This document shows, piece by piece, positions 26,461 to 34,759 of a stretch of DNA of 64,000 bases (its first letter is position 1; each line of letters begins with the position of its first letter). The notes beneath the pieces are model-generated. The model had not been told where the DNA came from. It did not search any database and worked only from the letters and a program-made list of their open reading frames with translations. Origin of the DNA: Ornithobacterium rhinotracheale (GTDB lineage Bacteria; Bacteroidota; Bacteroidia; Flavobacteriales; Weeksellaceae); assembly GCF_022832975.1 (NCBI RefSeq), contig NZ_CP094846.1, positions 620,001 through 684,000 on the forward strand. The letters are read 5' to 3'. A program made the position numbers and the translations under genes.

Positions 26461-29400
26461 ATGAAAGTTAAAGGTTTAGGTTTTTTATTATGTTTTTATT
26501 TCATGTGGGGCTATGGGCAAAATTGTCTCTCGCTTGAGGTGGAAAGTGATAATGCTTATTTGAAAAACAATCAATGGGTGATAGATGATTGTGGGAGTGG
26601 TTGTAAGGATTTGAAAGCAATATATACTCCTATGTACAACACAAATACTTATGAAGTGAAGCCAGGGAAATACGCGGAGATAAATATAGAAAAAGATACT
26701 CGCATAGCTGTTTTGCCTGATCGATATTCAAAAAAAGTTAAGCTACCGTTTAAGTTCGAACTCTATGGAGAGGTGAAAGACGAAATAGTTTTTGGTGAAA
26801 ATGGTGTCATCTCTTTTGATCCTAAGTGGGAGGAACAATATTGCCCTCAATTTCCTTCACAAAAAATAAACGCAAGCGACAAAGGTTCTCTATTGACTCA
26901 TACAATCTTCGGAGCAATGCAAGATTTGTCATTTCCTGAATCAAATTCAAAATCGGGAATTTATTATAGAGTCGAGGGTAAATTTCCTTGTCGCAAATTT
27001 GTAGTAACATATTTCGAAGCCTATCAATTTGGCTGTGAACAAACATCTACATTTCAAATAATTTTAGAGGAGTTAACTAATAAAATTTATATAAACATCA
27101 AAAATAAACCTCAGCAATGTGGTGTGGCGGGCAAAAAAACAGCCCTAGGAATTCGTGGTGCAGGAAGAACGGAGGGAATTGCACCCCGAGGTAGAGATAC
27201 AGGCGTTTGGAGTGCAAAAGAAGAGGCTTGGGTGTTTATGCCTTCTGGTAAAGAAACTTCTGAGGTGAAATGGAAATTAGAAGATAAACAGTATGACGGG
27301 AAATTGTTAAAAATATGTAAAGATAAAGCATTACCTAAACATTTTATTACCAGTGTGGTGTATAAAATAGGGGGTAAAGAATACTACAAAAATGAGCGTA
27401 AAATCAATATTTCAATTGATAATAAAATTCCGATTCTTAAACAAAAAGCAATAGAGAAAAGTTTCTGTTTTACAGAAAAAAAAACAAATTTAATGGATTT
27501 AGCCAAGGGTTTTTTGCATAACGATGTCTCAAACTTTGATATCGCTTTCTACGAAAGAAGCAATTACACGGCTCAAATAAATAATCCAGAAAATTATACG
27601 CTCTCGGGCGATAAAAAATTATATGTGAAAATCGTGAATAAAACGAATTCAGATTGTTTTCAAACGGCGGTTTTAACTATAAAACATGCCAAAATGGAAA
27701 TGAAATCAACCAATATTACACTTAGCAATACAAGCAATACTACAAAGGATAATTTCGCATTAGTGTATCTTAAAAATTTAATTTTTAAATATATAGATTT
27801 CAAAATTAAAATTGAATATTTTGAATCAAAAGACGACGCCAAATCAGGAAGGAATGCAATAAGAAATGTAGAAATGAAAGATGGCGAAAGAAAAACCATT
27901 TGGGCAAAATTAACTTTAAATGACGCTTGTGAGAATGTAGAGCCTTATGCAATAAATTTAATCATGAAACCATCTTTAAAAGTGAATGACATAGATCAAG
28001 CCTTGCAATTGCCAAAACTGTGCGATAATGGAAATGATGGGAAAGAAAATTATGATATATTGAGTTTTATGAGAGCCGAGGCTGCTGAGGTAAAAACCAA
28101 TGCTTCAGATAAAATAGTAGGTGTTTACTCTAACTTTGTCAATGCCAAATATGGTAATGGCCCACTCAATAGAATAGATAAGGATATTATAGAAAACAAT
28201 AAAGGCTACTTGTATGTGAAAGTGCAGTCTGTCGATGGTAGAGTGGGAATAGCTAAGGTGAGAGTGAAGGCAAACTTTAGTCAAGTAGAAATTGATAAAA
28301 ATTATACTAAAAATATTCATTTCAATGATTCGATGGTAAATAGTAGCTATACACTAGATCTGAATGCCATAAAAAATCAATTAATTAAAGATTCAAAATA
28401 TCAAGAAAGAGAGCTAGAGATTAAATATTACGATAATGCTAGCAATGCCAATAGTGGAAACGATAATGTGATAGCAACTACTGCTCATGTTAAATACAAA
28501 AGTGTACAAGACTTTAGCCAAACATATTACATAAGATTTCAGCTAAAAAGCCAAGAATGCTATACAGTGACAAATGTGCGCGTGAACTTCTACAACCCAA
28601 GGATAGAGAAAAAGGAAATTTATGCCTGCGCATCGCAAGCGGATCGGGAGTTGGTGACTTTTGCAGATTACACCAACGAGATTATGGGCGGAGAAAATAA
28701 GACCAAAAAATATCAAATTAGCTATATTTTCAACGGAACAGAAATCACTCAAAAAACATTTAGCATTAATCAGCCAGAAACCATTCAAGTAAAAGTTTCT
28801 CAAACTATAAATAATGAAAAATTCAGCAATATTTATCCTGTTAAATTCATTTTGTCGAGGCCACCGCAAGTCAAAGAAAAAACAGATATTGTAATCAAAG
28901 AAAAACAATGTTTTAATGCATTTTACGATGAAGACGGAAATGAAGTAATTGGTGCTGAAATTGCATTTGATGAGGCATTCAAGAAAAAAATCACAAGTAA
29001 TCTCTCTAATGTAGAATTTGAATTTTACAAAAAATACGAAAATGGTAATTTATCTGAGCCAATTACAGATGGAAGTGTTTTTGCCGAAGCTAAACACACC
29101 CTTCTGTATGCCAAAGTTACAGATTCCAAATCGGGATGTTTTGCTATATCAAAACTAGATGTAGCTGTGGAGTTTTTCCCAAAAGTTGTTTTAGACAGAA
29201 GCCAGAACATCAAAATAGAATCTTGTACGCCAGATGGTAGTGGCGGTATTTTTAATTACGACGATATTCAAGAAAAATTATTCAAAAGAGCCGAGCACCC
29301 AGACTGGAAAGTGCAATATTTCTTGTCTAAAAACGAAGCTATCAATAACGAATATCCAGAACAAAATACCATAGGCGTTAAGTTTCAAGACCCAATCAAA

Positions 29401-30723
29401 ACAGTATATGCTCGTGTGGAAAATCCACATGGATGTTTTGCCATAGCAGAGGCTGATTTGTATTCATTCTATCCGCCGAAATTAGAGGCAGGAAAAGTGT
29501 ATGAGTTGTGTGATTCGAATTTTGACCAAAAGATGAAAATAGATTTAGAAAAACTAAAAACTTTAATATTTGCAGATGATAACGAAACAGGGGTGATATT
29601 CCATTTTTACACCTCTCAGGCAGATTTAGATTCAAAAAATAATGAAATTATGCCTGAAAATGAATTTAGTGTAAGAAATTTACCAAGCACAATCTTTGTT
29701 CGTTCAGAGCGTAAAGGCCTGCCTTGTTATTCAGAGCAAACAATTGCGGTGGAATTCAAACAATTTACGACCCTTGAAACCAAAACTTTGAGAGAGTGCG
29801 AAGGCGAAAAAGATTTAGCTATTTTCAATCTAAAAGAAAATCAATTGCCAAACAGCACATACAAATTCTTCCGCACGATGGATGATTTGCAAAATGATAC
29901 CAATCCGATTGCCAATATTGAAGCTTTTGAATCACCAAATGCTGAGGTTTTTGCAAAAGTTCAGTCGGGAGAAGATTGCCCTGCGTTGCAGAAATTTATT
30001 TTGGCGGTAAATAAACGCCCAGAATTTTCATTTGACGAAGTTACTTTTTGTGTAGGGGGAGAAACAGAAATTGTTCCAAATATTGAAAATGAAACATCGG
30101 GTTTAACATTCAAATGGTTCAATCCAAAGAGCGAAGTAATAGGGGAGAGCAAAACCATCAGCGGAATCAATGAAATAGGGACTTATGCGCTTGAAATCAC
30201 CAATGCAAATGGTTGTTCTACCAAAGTTTCGTTTGAAGTGAAAAATTCGCCGAAACCAGAAATCACCAAAATCACCGTAGAAAATGATAAAATCATTATT
30301 TCTACCGCAGATTCTGAATTCGCGATTGAGTATTCCGCCGATGGGGTAAACTGGCAAGATTCAAACATTTTCGAAAAACAAGAAAAAGGAAGGCGCATGG
30401 TATATGCTCGTTACAAAAAATATGGATGCGCTGTGAGTAAAGAAGCACTTGTACTTGATTTGTACAATGTTATCACCCCAAATGGCGATGGCAAAAACGA
30501 TGTATGGGAAGTGAAAGATTTAAATGTTTTTGGCAATCAAGATGCCAAGCTCAGAATTTTTGATAGAAATGGATTCTTAATTTATGAGCAACGGGGCCAC
30601 TCACAATTGAAATGGGATGGTAAAAAGAACGGGCAAAAGCTCCCGTCTACGGATTACTACTATATTTTAGATTTGCCAGATGGTAGAACATACAAAGGAA
30701 ACATCACGGTGAAAAATTATTAA
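26461..30723 (+). CDS. Giant T9SS type B secreted surface protein (CHU_C domain)
   Basis: A 1420-residue protein with a signal peptide (ends WGYGQ) and a C-terminal gliding-motility-associated CHU_C domain (residues about 1335-1420). That domain reads YNVITPNGDGKNDVWEV, then LRIFDRNGFLIYEQRG, KWDGKKNGQKLPSTDYYYIL and NITVKNY, and marks secretion by the type IX system. The N-terminal 300 residues look like a separate globular domain with several Cys. The middle is a chain of about ten repeats of roughly 75-90 residues, each ending in a motif like VYARVENPHGCFAIAEADL. It is likely an adhesin-like filament on the cell surface. It is transcribed alone. Confidence 0.92.
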   Translation: MKVKGLGFLLCFYFMWGYGQNCLSLEVESDNAYLKNNQWVIDDCGSGCKDLKAIYTPMYNTNTYEVKPGKYAEINIEKDTRIAVLPDRYSKKVKLPFKFELYGEVKDEIVFGENGVISFDPKWEEQYCPQFPSQKINASDKGSLLTHTIFGAMQDLSFPESNSKSGIYYRVEGKFPCRKFVVTYFEAYQFGCEQTSTFQIILEELTNKIYINIKNKPQQCGVAGKKTALGIRGAGRTEGIAPRGRDTGVWSAKEEAWVFMPSGKETSEVKWKLEDKQYDGKLLKICKDKALPKHFITSVVYKIGGKEYYKNERKINISIDNKIPILKQKAIEKSFCFTEKKTNLMDLAKGFLHNDVSNFDIAFYERSNYTAQINNPENYTLSGDKKLYVKIVNKTNSDCFQTAVLTIKHAKMEMKSTNITLSNTSNTTKDNFALVYLKNLIFKYIDFKIKIEYFESKDDAKSGRNAIRNVEMKDGERKTIWAKLTLNDACENVEPYAINLIMKPSLKVNDIDQALQLPKLCDNGNDGKENYDILSFMRAEAAEVKTNASDKIVGVYSNFVNAKYGNGPLNRIDKDIIENNKGYLYVKVQSVDGRVGIAKVRVKANFSQVEIDKNYTKNIHFNDSMVNSSYTLDLNAIKNQLIKDSKYQERELEIKYYDNASNANSGNDNVIATTAHVKYKSVQDFSQTYYIRFQLKSQECYTVTNVRVNFYNPRIEKKEIYACASQADRELVTFADYTNEIMGGENKTKKYQISYIFNGTEITQKTFSINQPETIQVKVSQTINNEKFSNIYPVKFILSRPPQVKEKTDIVIKEKQCFNAFYDEDGNEVIGAEIAFDEAFKKKITSNLSNVEFEFYKKYENGNLSEPITDGSVFAEAKHTLLYAKVTDSKSGCFAISKLDVAVEFFPKVVLDRSQNIKIESCTPDGSGGIFNYDDIQEKLFKRAEHPDWKVQYFLSKNEAINNEYPEQNTIGVKFQDPIKTVYARVENPHGCFAIAEADLYSFYPPKLEAGKVYELCDSNFDQKMKIDLEKLKTLIFADDNETGVIFHFYTSQADLDSKNNEIMPENEFSVRNLPSTIFVRSERKGLPCYSEQTIAVEFKQFTTLETKTLRECEGEKDLAIFNLKENQLPNSTYKFFRTMDDLQNDTNPIANIEAFESPNAEVFAKVQSGEDCPALQKFILAVNKRPEFSFDEVTFCVGGETEIVPNIENETSGLTFKWFNPKSEVIGESKTISGINEIGTYALEITNANGCSTKVSFEVKNSPKPEITKITVENDKIIISTADSEFAIEYSADGVNWQDSNIFEKQEKGRRMVYARYKKYGCAVSKEALVLDLYNVITPNGDGKNDVWEVKDLNVFGNQDAKLRIFDRNGFLIYEQRGHSQLKWDGKKNGQKLPSTDYYYILDLPDGRTYKGNITVKNY

Positions 30724-30783
30724 AAATCGGATTTTGCATGATTTTTTAGATTAAAAAAATGCATCAAATTCCAAATTAATACC

Positions 30784-30822
30784 AATCGGTTTGTGGATGC
30801 AAAATCACAAACCGATTTTTTA
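30784..30822 (+). terminator. Terminator after the T9SS surface protein gene
   Basis: A 12-bp perfect stem, AATCGGTTTGTG with CACAAACCGATT around a 10-base loop, followed by a T run. Confidence 0.9.
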
Positions 30823-30895
30823 TTAAAACTAAAACCTAAAAAATATCAATATAAAATTATACGGGATAAATTCGTATATCCACACATCTATTTTG

Positions 30896-30903
30896 TAAAT
30901 TTG
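30896..30903 (+). promoter_or_regulatory. gpmI promoter -7 box
   Basis: TAAATTTG is a full TAnnTTTG match, 21 bases upstream of the gpmI start. Confidence 0.6.
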
Positions 30904-30924
30904 TAGCTTAAAATTTAAACAACA

Positions 30925-32460
30925 ATGGATTCAAAAGTAATTTTAATGATTTTAGATGGTTGGGGACAAACTCAGAATGCTGAAGTTTCAGCCATCGCTC
31001 AAGCAAAAACCCCATTTATAGATTCATGTTATGGTAAATACCCACACGCAGAGCTTAATACATCTGGTATGGCTGTGGGATTGCCAGAAGGTCAAATGGG
31101 TAACTCAGAAGTAGGTCACATGAACATCGGTGCAGGTCGCGTGGTGTACCAAAACTTAGCTAAAATCAATTTAGCCATTGAGCAAGGTACTTTGGCTGAG
31201 CAATCAGAACTTAAAAAAGCATTCCAATTTGCTAAAGATAACAACAGAGATTTACATTTTATAGGATTAGTTTCAGATGGAGGGGTGCACTCTCACATCA
31301 ATCACTTAAAAGGCTTGCTAAAAGCTACCAAGGAATTCGGTATCACAGATAATGTGTACATTCACGCCTTTACAGATGGTAGAGATTGCGACCCAAAAAG
31401 TGGTAAGAAGTTTATAGAAGAAACCATCGAGTGCGGAAAAGAAAATGTAGGTAAATTAGCGTCTATCGTAGGGCGTTACTACGCAATGGATAGAGATAAA
31501 AGATGGGCGAGAGTTAAATTAGCTTATGATGCTATGGTAAACGGAGTGGGAGAAAAAACTACCGATCCAGTAGCTGCTATCCAAGCGTCTTATGACGAAG
31601 GAGTAACAGATGAGTTCATAAAACCAATCGTTTGCACAGACGACAGCGGAAATCCAATCGCTAAAATCAAAGACGGCGATGTTGTTGTATTCTTCAACTT
31701 CCGTACAGATCGCCCAAGACAAATCACCGAGGCACTTTGCATTCAAGATTTCCCAGAAGAAAACATGAGAGCATTGGATCTTTACTATGTAACCATGACT
31801 TGCTATGATGAAACATTCAAGAAAATTCATGTTATTTACAACGAAGATTTATTGCAAAACACCATGGGAGAAGTCCTAGAAAGTGCAGGGAAAAAACAAA
31901 TCAGAATCGCAGAAACAGAAAAATATCCGCATGTTACATTCTTCTTCTCAGGAGGTAGAGAAGAGCCTTTCAAAGGCGAAAGTAGAATCCTTTGTAATTC
32001 GCCAAAAGATGTAGCTACTTATGATTTAAAACCAGAAATGGCAGCAAATTGCATCAAAGATAGCATTATCCCAGAATTGCAAAAACAAGAAGCAGATTTC
32101 ATTTGTTTAAACTTTGCAAACGCAGATATGGTAGGTCACACAGGCGTTTTTGAAGCAGCTGTGAAAGCTTGCGAAACAGTAGACGCTTGCGCAGAAGCTG
32201 TGACTAAAGCAGCAGTAGAAAATGGCTACAGCGTTGCCATCATCGCAGATCACGGTAACTCAGACATTATGATTAATCCAGACGGAACGCCAAACACACA
32301 ACACACTACCAATCCAGTGCCTTTCTTCTTCATCACTCCAAACAATGATGCAAAAGTAAAAGATGGAAAATTAGGTGATTTAGCGCCAAGTTTCTTGAAA
32401 TGGATTGGTGTAGATGTGCCAAAAGAAATGACTGGAGACATAATCATCGAGCGTGTATGA
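30925..32460 (+). CDS. gpmI: 2,3-bisphosphoglycerate-independent phosphoglycerate mutase
   Basis: A 511-residue cytoplasmic glycolytic enzyme that interconverts 3- and 2-phosphoglycerate using two metal ions. The N-terminal LILDGWG-type motif (MILDGWGQ, metal Asp) and the nucleophile Ser in GNSEVGHMNIGAGR near residue 63 are intact. Later motifs are HAFTDGRDCDPKSG, FFNFRTDRPRQIT, NFANADMVGHTG and ADHGNSD. Length is normal. The stop codon overlaps the start of the HAD phosphatase gene by 4 bases. Confidence 0.98.
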   Translation: MDSKVILMILDGWGQTQNAEVSAIAQAKTPFIDSCYGKYPHAELNTSGMAVGLPEGQMGNSEVGHMNIGAGRVVYQNLAKINLAIEQGTLAEQSELKKAFQFAKDNNRDLHFIGLVSDGGVHSHINHLKGLLKATKEFGITDNVYIHAFTDGRDCDPKSGKKFIEETIECGKENVGKLASIVGRYYAMDRDKRWARVKLAYDAMVNGVGEKTTDPVAAIQASYDEGVTDEFIKPIVCTDDSGNPIAKIKDGDVVVFFNFRTDRPRQITEALCIQDFPEENMRALDLYYVTMTCYDETFKKIHVIYNEDLLQNTMGEVLESAGKKQIRIAETEKYPHVTFFFSGGREEPFKGESRILCNSPKDVATYDLKPEMAANCIKDSIIPELQKQEADFICLNFANADMVGHTGVFEAAVKACETVDACAEAVTKAAVENGYSVAIIADHGNSDIMINPDGTPNTQHTTNPVPFFFITPNNDAKVKDGKLGDLAPSFLKWIGVDVPKEMTGDIIIERV

Positions 32461-32876
32461 TCAAAAGTAAATTAATCGCCATAGATTTCGACGGAACCAT
32501 CGTAGACGATGCCTATCCAGCAGTAGGGCGTGCCAAGTTCTTTGCATTCGAAACATTGAAGAAACTGCAAGCAGATGGTCATCGTTTAATCCTTTGGACA
32601 TATCGTCACGGCAAAGAATTGGAAGACGCTGTAAATTTCTGTAGAGAAAACGGCGTTGAGTTTTATGCCGTAAACAATAGTTTTGAGGGCGAGAACTTTA
32701 ACCCAGAAAAAGCCAGCAGAAAACTGAATGCCGATATTTTTATCGATGATAGAAACCTTGGCGGATTTCCTGGTTGGGGCGAAGTCTATAAGATTATCAA
32801 CGAGAGAATTCAATTCAATATCGAGGAACACGGAGAGCATAAGTCTAAAAAGAAAAAAGGCTGGTTCGGTTTCTAA
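32457..32876 (+). CDS. Small HAD-family hydrolase (BT0820-like)
   Basis: A 139-residue cytoplasmic HAD protein. HAD motif I is IAIDFDGTIVDDAYP (two Asp), motif II LILWTYRHG, and a DDRNLGG acidic motif lies near the C-terminus. The DAYPAVG sequence after motif I and the short length without a cap domain match the BT0820-type group of Bacteroidota. Substrate is not known. The chosen start is the ATG in the ATGA overlap with the gpmI stop; a longer frame from 32400 would overlap gpmI by 60 bases and adds a Cys/Trp/Arg-rich nonsense leader. The C-terminal tail is lysine-rich (KSKKKKGWFGF). Confidence 0.88.
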   Translation: MIKSKLIAIDFDGTIVDDAYPAVGRAKFFAFETLKKLQADGHRLILWTYRHGKELEDAVNFCRENGVEFYAVNNSFEGENFNPEKASRKLNADIFIDDRNLGGFPGWGEVYKIINERIQFNIEEHGEHKSKKKKGWFGF

Positions 32877-32918
32877 AATTGAATGAAATAATCCCATAAA
32901 TCATTTAGATTTATAGCT

Positions 32919-32959
32919 AAAACGAGTATCTTTGTACATCAAAAGGTACTCGTTTTTTT
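32919..32959 (+). terminator. Terminator with an embedded promoter between the HAD and map genes
   Basis: Stem AAAACGAGTA (32919-32928) with TACTCGTTTT (32947-32956), followed by T residues. The loop contains the map -7 box. Confidence 0.7.
32927..32934 (+). promoter_or_regulatory. map promoter -7 box inside the terminator loop
   Basis: TATCTTTG is a full TAnnTTTG match, 52 bases before the chosen map start, and lies at the edge of the terminator loop. Confidence 0.55.
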
Positions 32960-32986
32960 GTGCCTAAATTTAAAAATATAGTAAAA

Positions 32987-33793
32987 ATGATTTTTTTAAA
33001 GAATGCAGAAGAATTAGAGCTGATGTATCAAAGTGCTCAATTAGTTTCTAAAACCTTAGGCGAAATAGCCAAAATTATAAAACCAGGAGTTACAACACAA
33101 CAAATCAATGATTTGGGCGATGAATTTATAAGAGATAATGGCGGGTATCCTGCCTTTTTAGGAATGTATGATTTCCCAAAATCACTTTGTATCTCGCCCA
33201 ATGAGCAAGTCGTGCACGGGATTCCAAACGATGAGCCATTGCAAGAAGGCGATATAGTGTCGGTAGATTGCGGTGTGTACATGAACGATTTTTACGGAGA
33301 CCACGCCTATACCTTTGCTGTGGGCGAGGTAGATGCCGAAACTGAAAAGCTTTTAAAAATCACCAAAGAAAGCTTGTATGAAGGAATCCGAGCATGCCGA
33401 AAAGGAAATCGCATTGGCGACATAGGGCATGCCATTCAGCATTATTGCGAGCGCGAGGGCTATGGCGTGGTGCGCGAGCTAGTAGGGCACGGGCTAGGGC
33501 GAAAAATGCACGAAGACCCGCAAGTGCCAAATTACGGAAGACGCGGAACAGGGAAAGCTATCAAAGACGGATTGGTTTTAGCCATAGAGCCGATGATAAA
33601 TATGGGGACAAAACGCGTGAAATTCCACAAAGACGGCTGGACGGTTACGACACGAGACAATAAGTATTCAGCACATTTTGAGCACGATGTGGCCGTTGTA
33701 AATGGTGAGCCGAAGCTACTTTCAACATTCCAATACATTTACGACGCGCTTGGCATTGAATCAGACGAAGAACAAGAATTTTTATTTAAATAA
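32987..33793 (+). CDS. map: Methionine aminopeptidase, type I
   Basis: A 268-residue cytosolic metallopeptidase that removes the initiator methionine. The five metal ligands are all visible: Asp in SVDCGVYMNDFYGDHAY (two Asp), His in ELVGHGLG, Glu in LAIEPMINMG and Glu in HFEHDVAV. HEDPQVPNYG is also typical. I chose the ATG at 32987 (MIFLKNAEELE), which starts where the family starts; the GTG at 32960 would add nine residues and sits just after the terminator hairpin. Confidence 0.96.
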   Translation: MIFLKNAEELELMYQSAQLVSKTLGEIAKIIKPGVTTQQINDLGDEFIRDNGGYPAFLGMYDFPKSLCISPNEQVVHGIPNDEPLQEGDIVSVDCGVYMNDFYGDHAYTFAVGEVDAETEKLLKITKESLYEGIRACRKGNRIGDIGHAIQHYCEREGYGVVRELVGHGLGRKMHEDPQVPNYGRRGTGKAIKDGLVLAIEPMINMGTKRVKFHKDGWTVTTRDNKYSAHFEHDVAVVNGEPKLLSTFQYIYDALGIESDEEQEFLFK

Positions 33794-33815
33794 AATTTAT
33801 ATTTAAAATATGGGG

Positions 33816-33848
33816 AAAAGCAAGGAATTCATATTCTTGCTTTTTTTG
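33816..33848 (+). terminator. Terminator after map
   Basis: Stem AAAAGCAAG with CTTGCTTTT extended by AAT/ATT with one bulge, followed by a T run. Confidence 0.75.
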
Positions 33849-33886
33849 TTTTTAATGAATACCTTTAAGCCCCGAAATCAAAAAGA

Positions 33887-34669
33887 ATGCTCAATACTTT
33901 AGCTAAAAAAATACTGAATTTGGTGCCGCGTCCATGGTTGATTCGCATGAGTTATCTCGCGCGTCCTATTTTAAGTGTTTTGTATAAAGGAAATAAGTTT
34001 CAAGACCCAATCGATGGCAAAAAATACCGAAAATTGTTGCCTTATGGCTACCACACAACGAGGGAAAATGCACTAGCACCAGGTAGCTTGTCGCTTGAGC
34101 GTCATCGATTGATGTGGCTGTATCTTCAGCATGAAACAAAATTCTTTAAACAAGAAAATCTAAAAGTGCTACACATTGCACCAGAGCAATGCTTTTATTC
34201 ACGATTTAAAAAGCAAAAAAATCTTGAATACACCACACTGGATTTGGAATCTCCCATTGCAGACATTAAGGCAGATATCTGCAATATGCCGTTGCCAGAT
34301 AATCATTTTGATGTCGTTTTTTGTAACCATGTTCTAGAGCATATCCCAAACGACCAAAAAGCTATGCAGGAGCTTTTTAGAGTAATGAAACCTGGAGGGT
34401 GGGGTATTTTTCAAGTGCCCATGAAGCCTGGGCTAGCCGAGACTTACGAAGATTTTAGCATCACTACACCAGAGGAGCGCCAGAAGCATTTTGGGCAATA
34501 CGACCATGTTCGCTGGTATGGAGATGATTATTTTGACCGACTAAAAAAATCAGGCTTTAAAATAATAAATCAAGAGTTTGTTTTAAAATTTACACTAGAC
34601 GAAATCAAGTATTTTGCTTTGGCTCCACAAGAGCTTTTGCCTGTTGTCTACAAGCCTGCTCGGGATTGA
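33887..34669 (+). CDS. Class I SAM-dependent methyltransferase
   Basis: A 260-residue soluble methyltransferase of the Methyltransf_11 type. Motif I is atypical, LKVLHIAPEQCFYSRF, where most relatives have a glycine-rich loop. The acidic motif is TTLDLESPIADIKADICNM, motif III FDVVFCNHVLEHIPND, and then MKPGGWGIFQVPM. Residues 1-70 before the fold are a basic leader that may bind membrane or nucleic acid. The LHIAPEQ pattern is seen in a flavobacterial group of uncharacterised methyltransferases. It stands alone between map and the alpha-glucan locus; the substrate is unknown. Confidence 0.88.
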   Translation: MLNTLAKKILNLVPRPWLIRMSYLARPILSVLYKGNKFQDPIDGKKYRKLLPYGYHTTRENALAPGSLSLERHRLMWLYLQHETKFFKQENLKVLHIAPEQCFYSRFKKQKNLEYTTLDLESPIADIKADICNMPLPDNHFDVVFCNHVLEHIPNDQKAMQELFRVMKPGGWGIFQVPMKPGLAETYEDFSITTPEERQKHFGQYDHVRWYGDDYFDRLKKSGFKIINQEFVLKFTLDEIKYFALAPQELLPVVYKPARD

Positions 34670-34759
34670 TTAAATGATATTTGTTACTTTAAAAAATTAA
34701 TGTTATTTAAATATTTGTTTGTACATTTACCACTATTGTATAGTAAATGTCTTATAAGC

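Noticed and set aside
32400-32876. Longer N-terminus for the HAD hydrolase
   Set aside because: The additional residues overlap gpmI by 60 bases in another frame and do not look like a HAD start; the ATGA overlap start fits the family.
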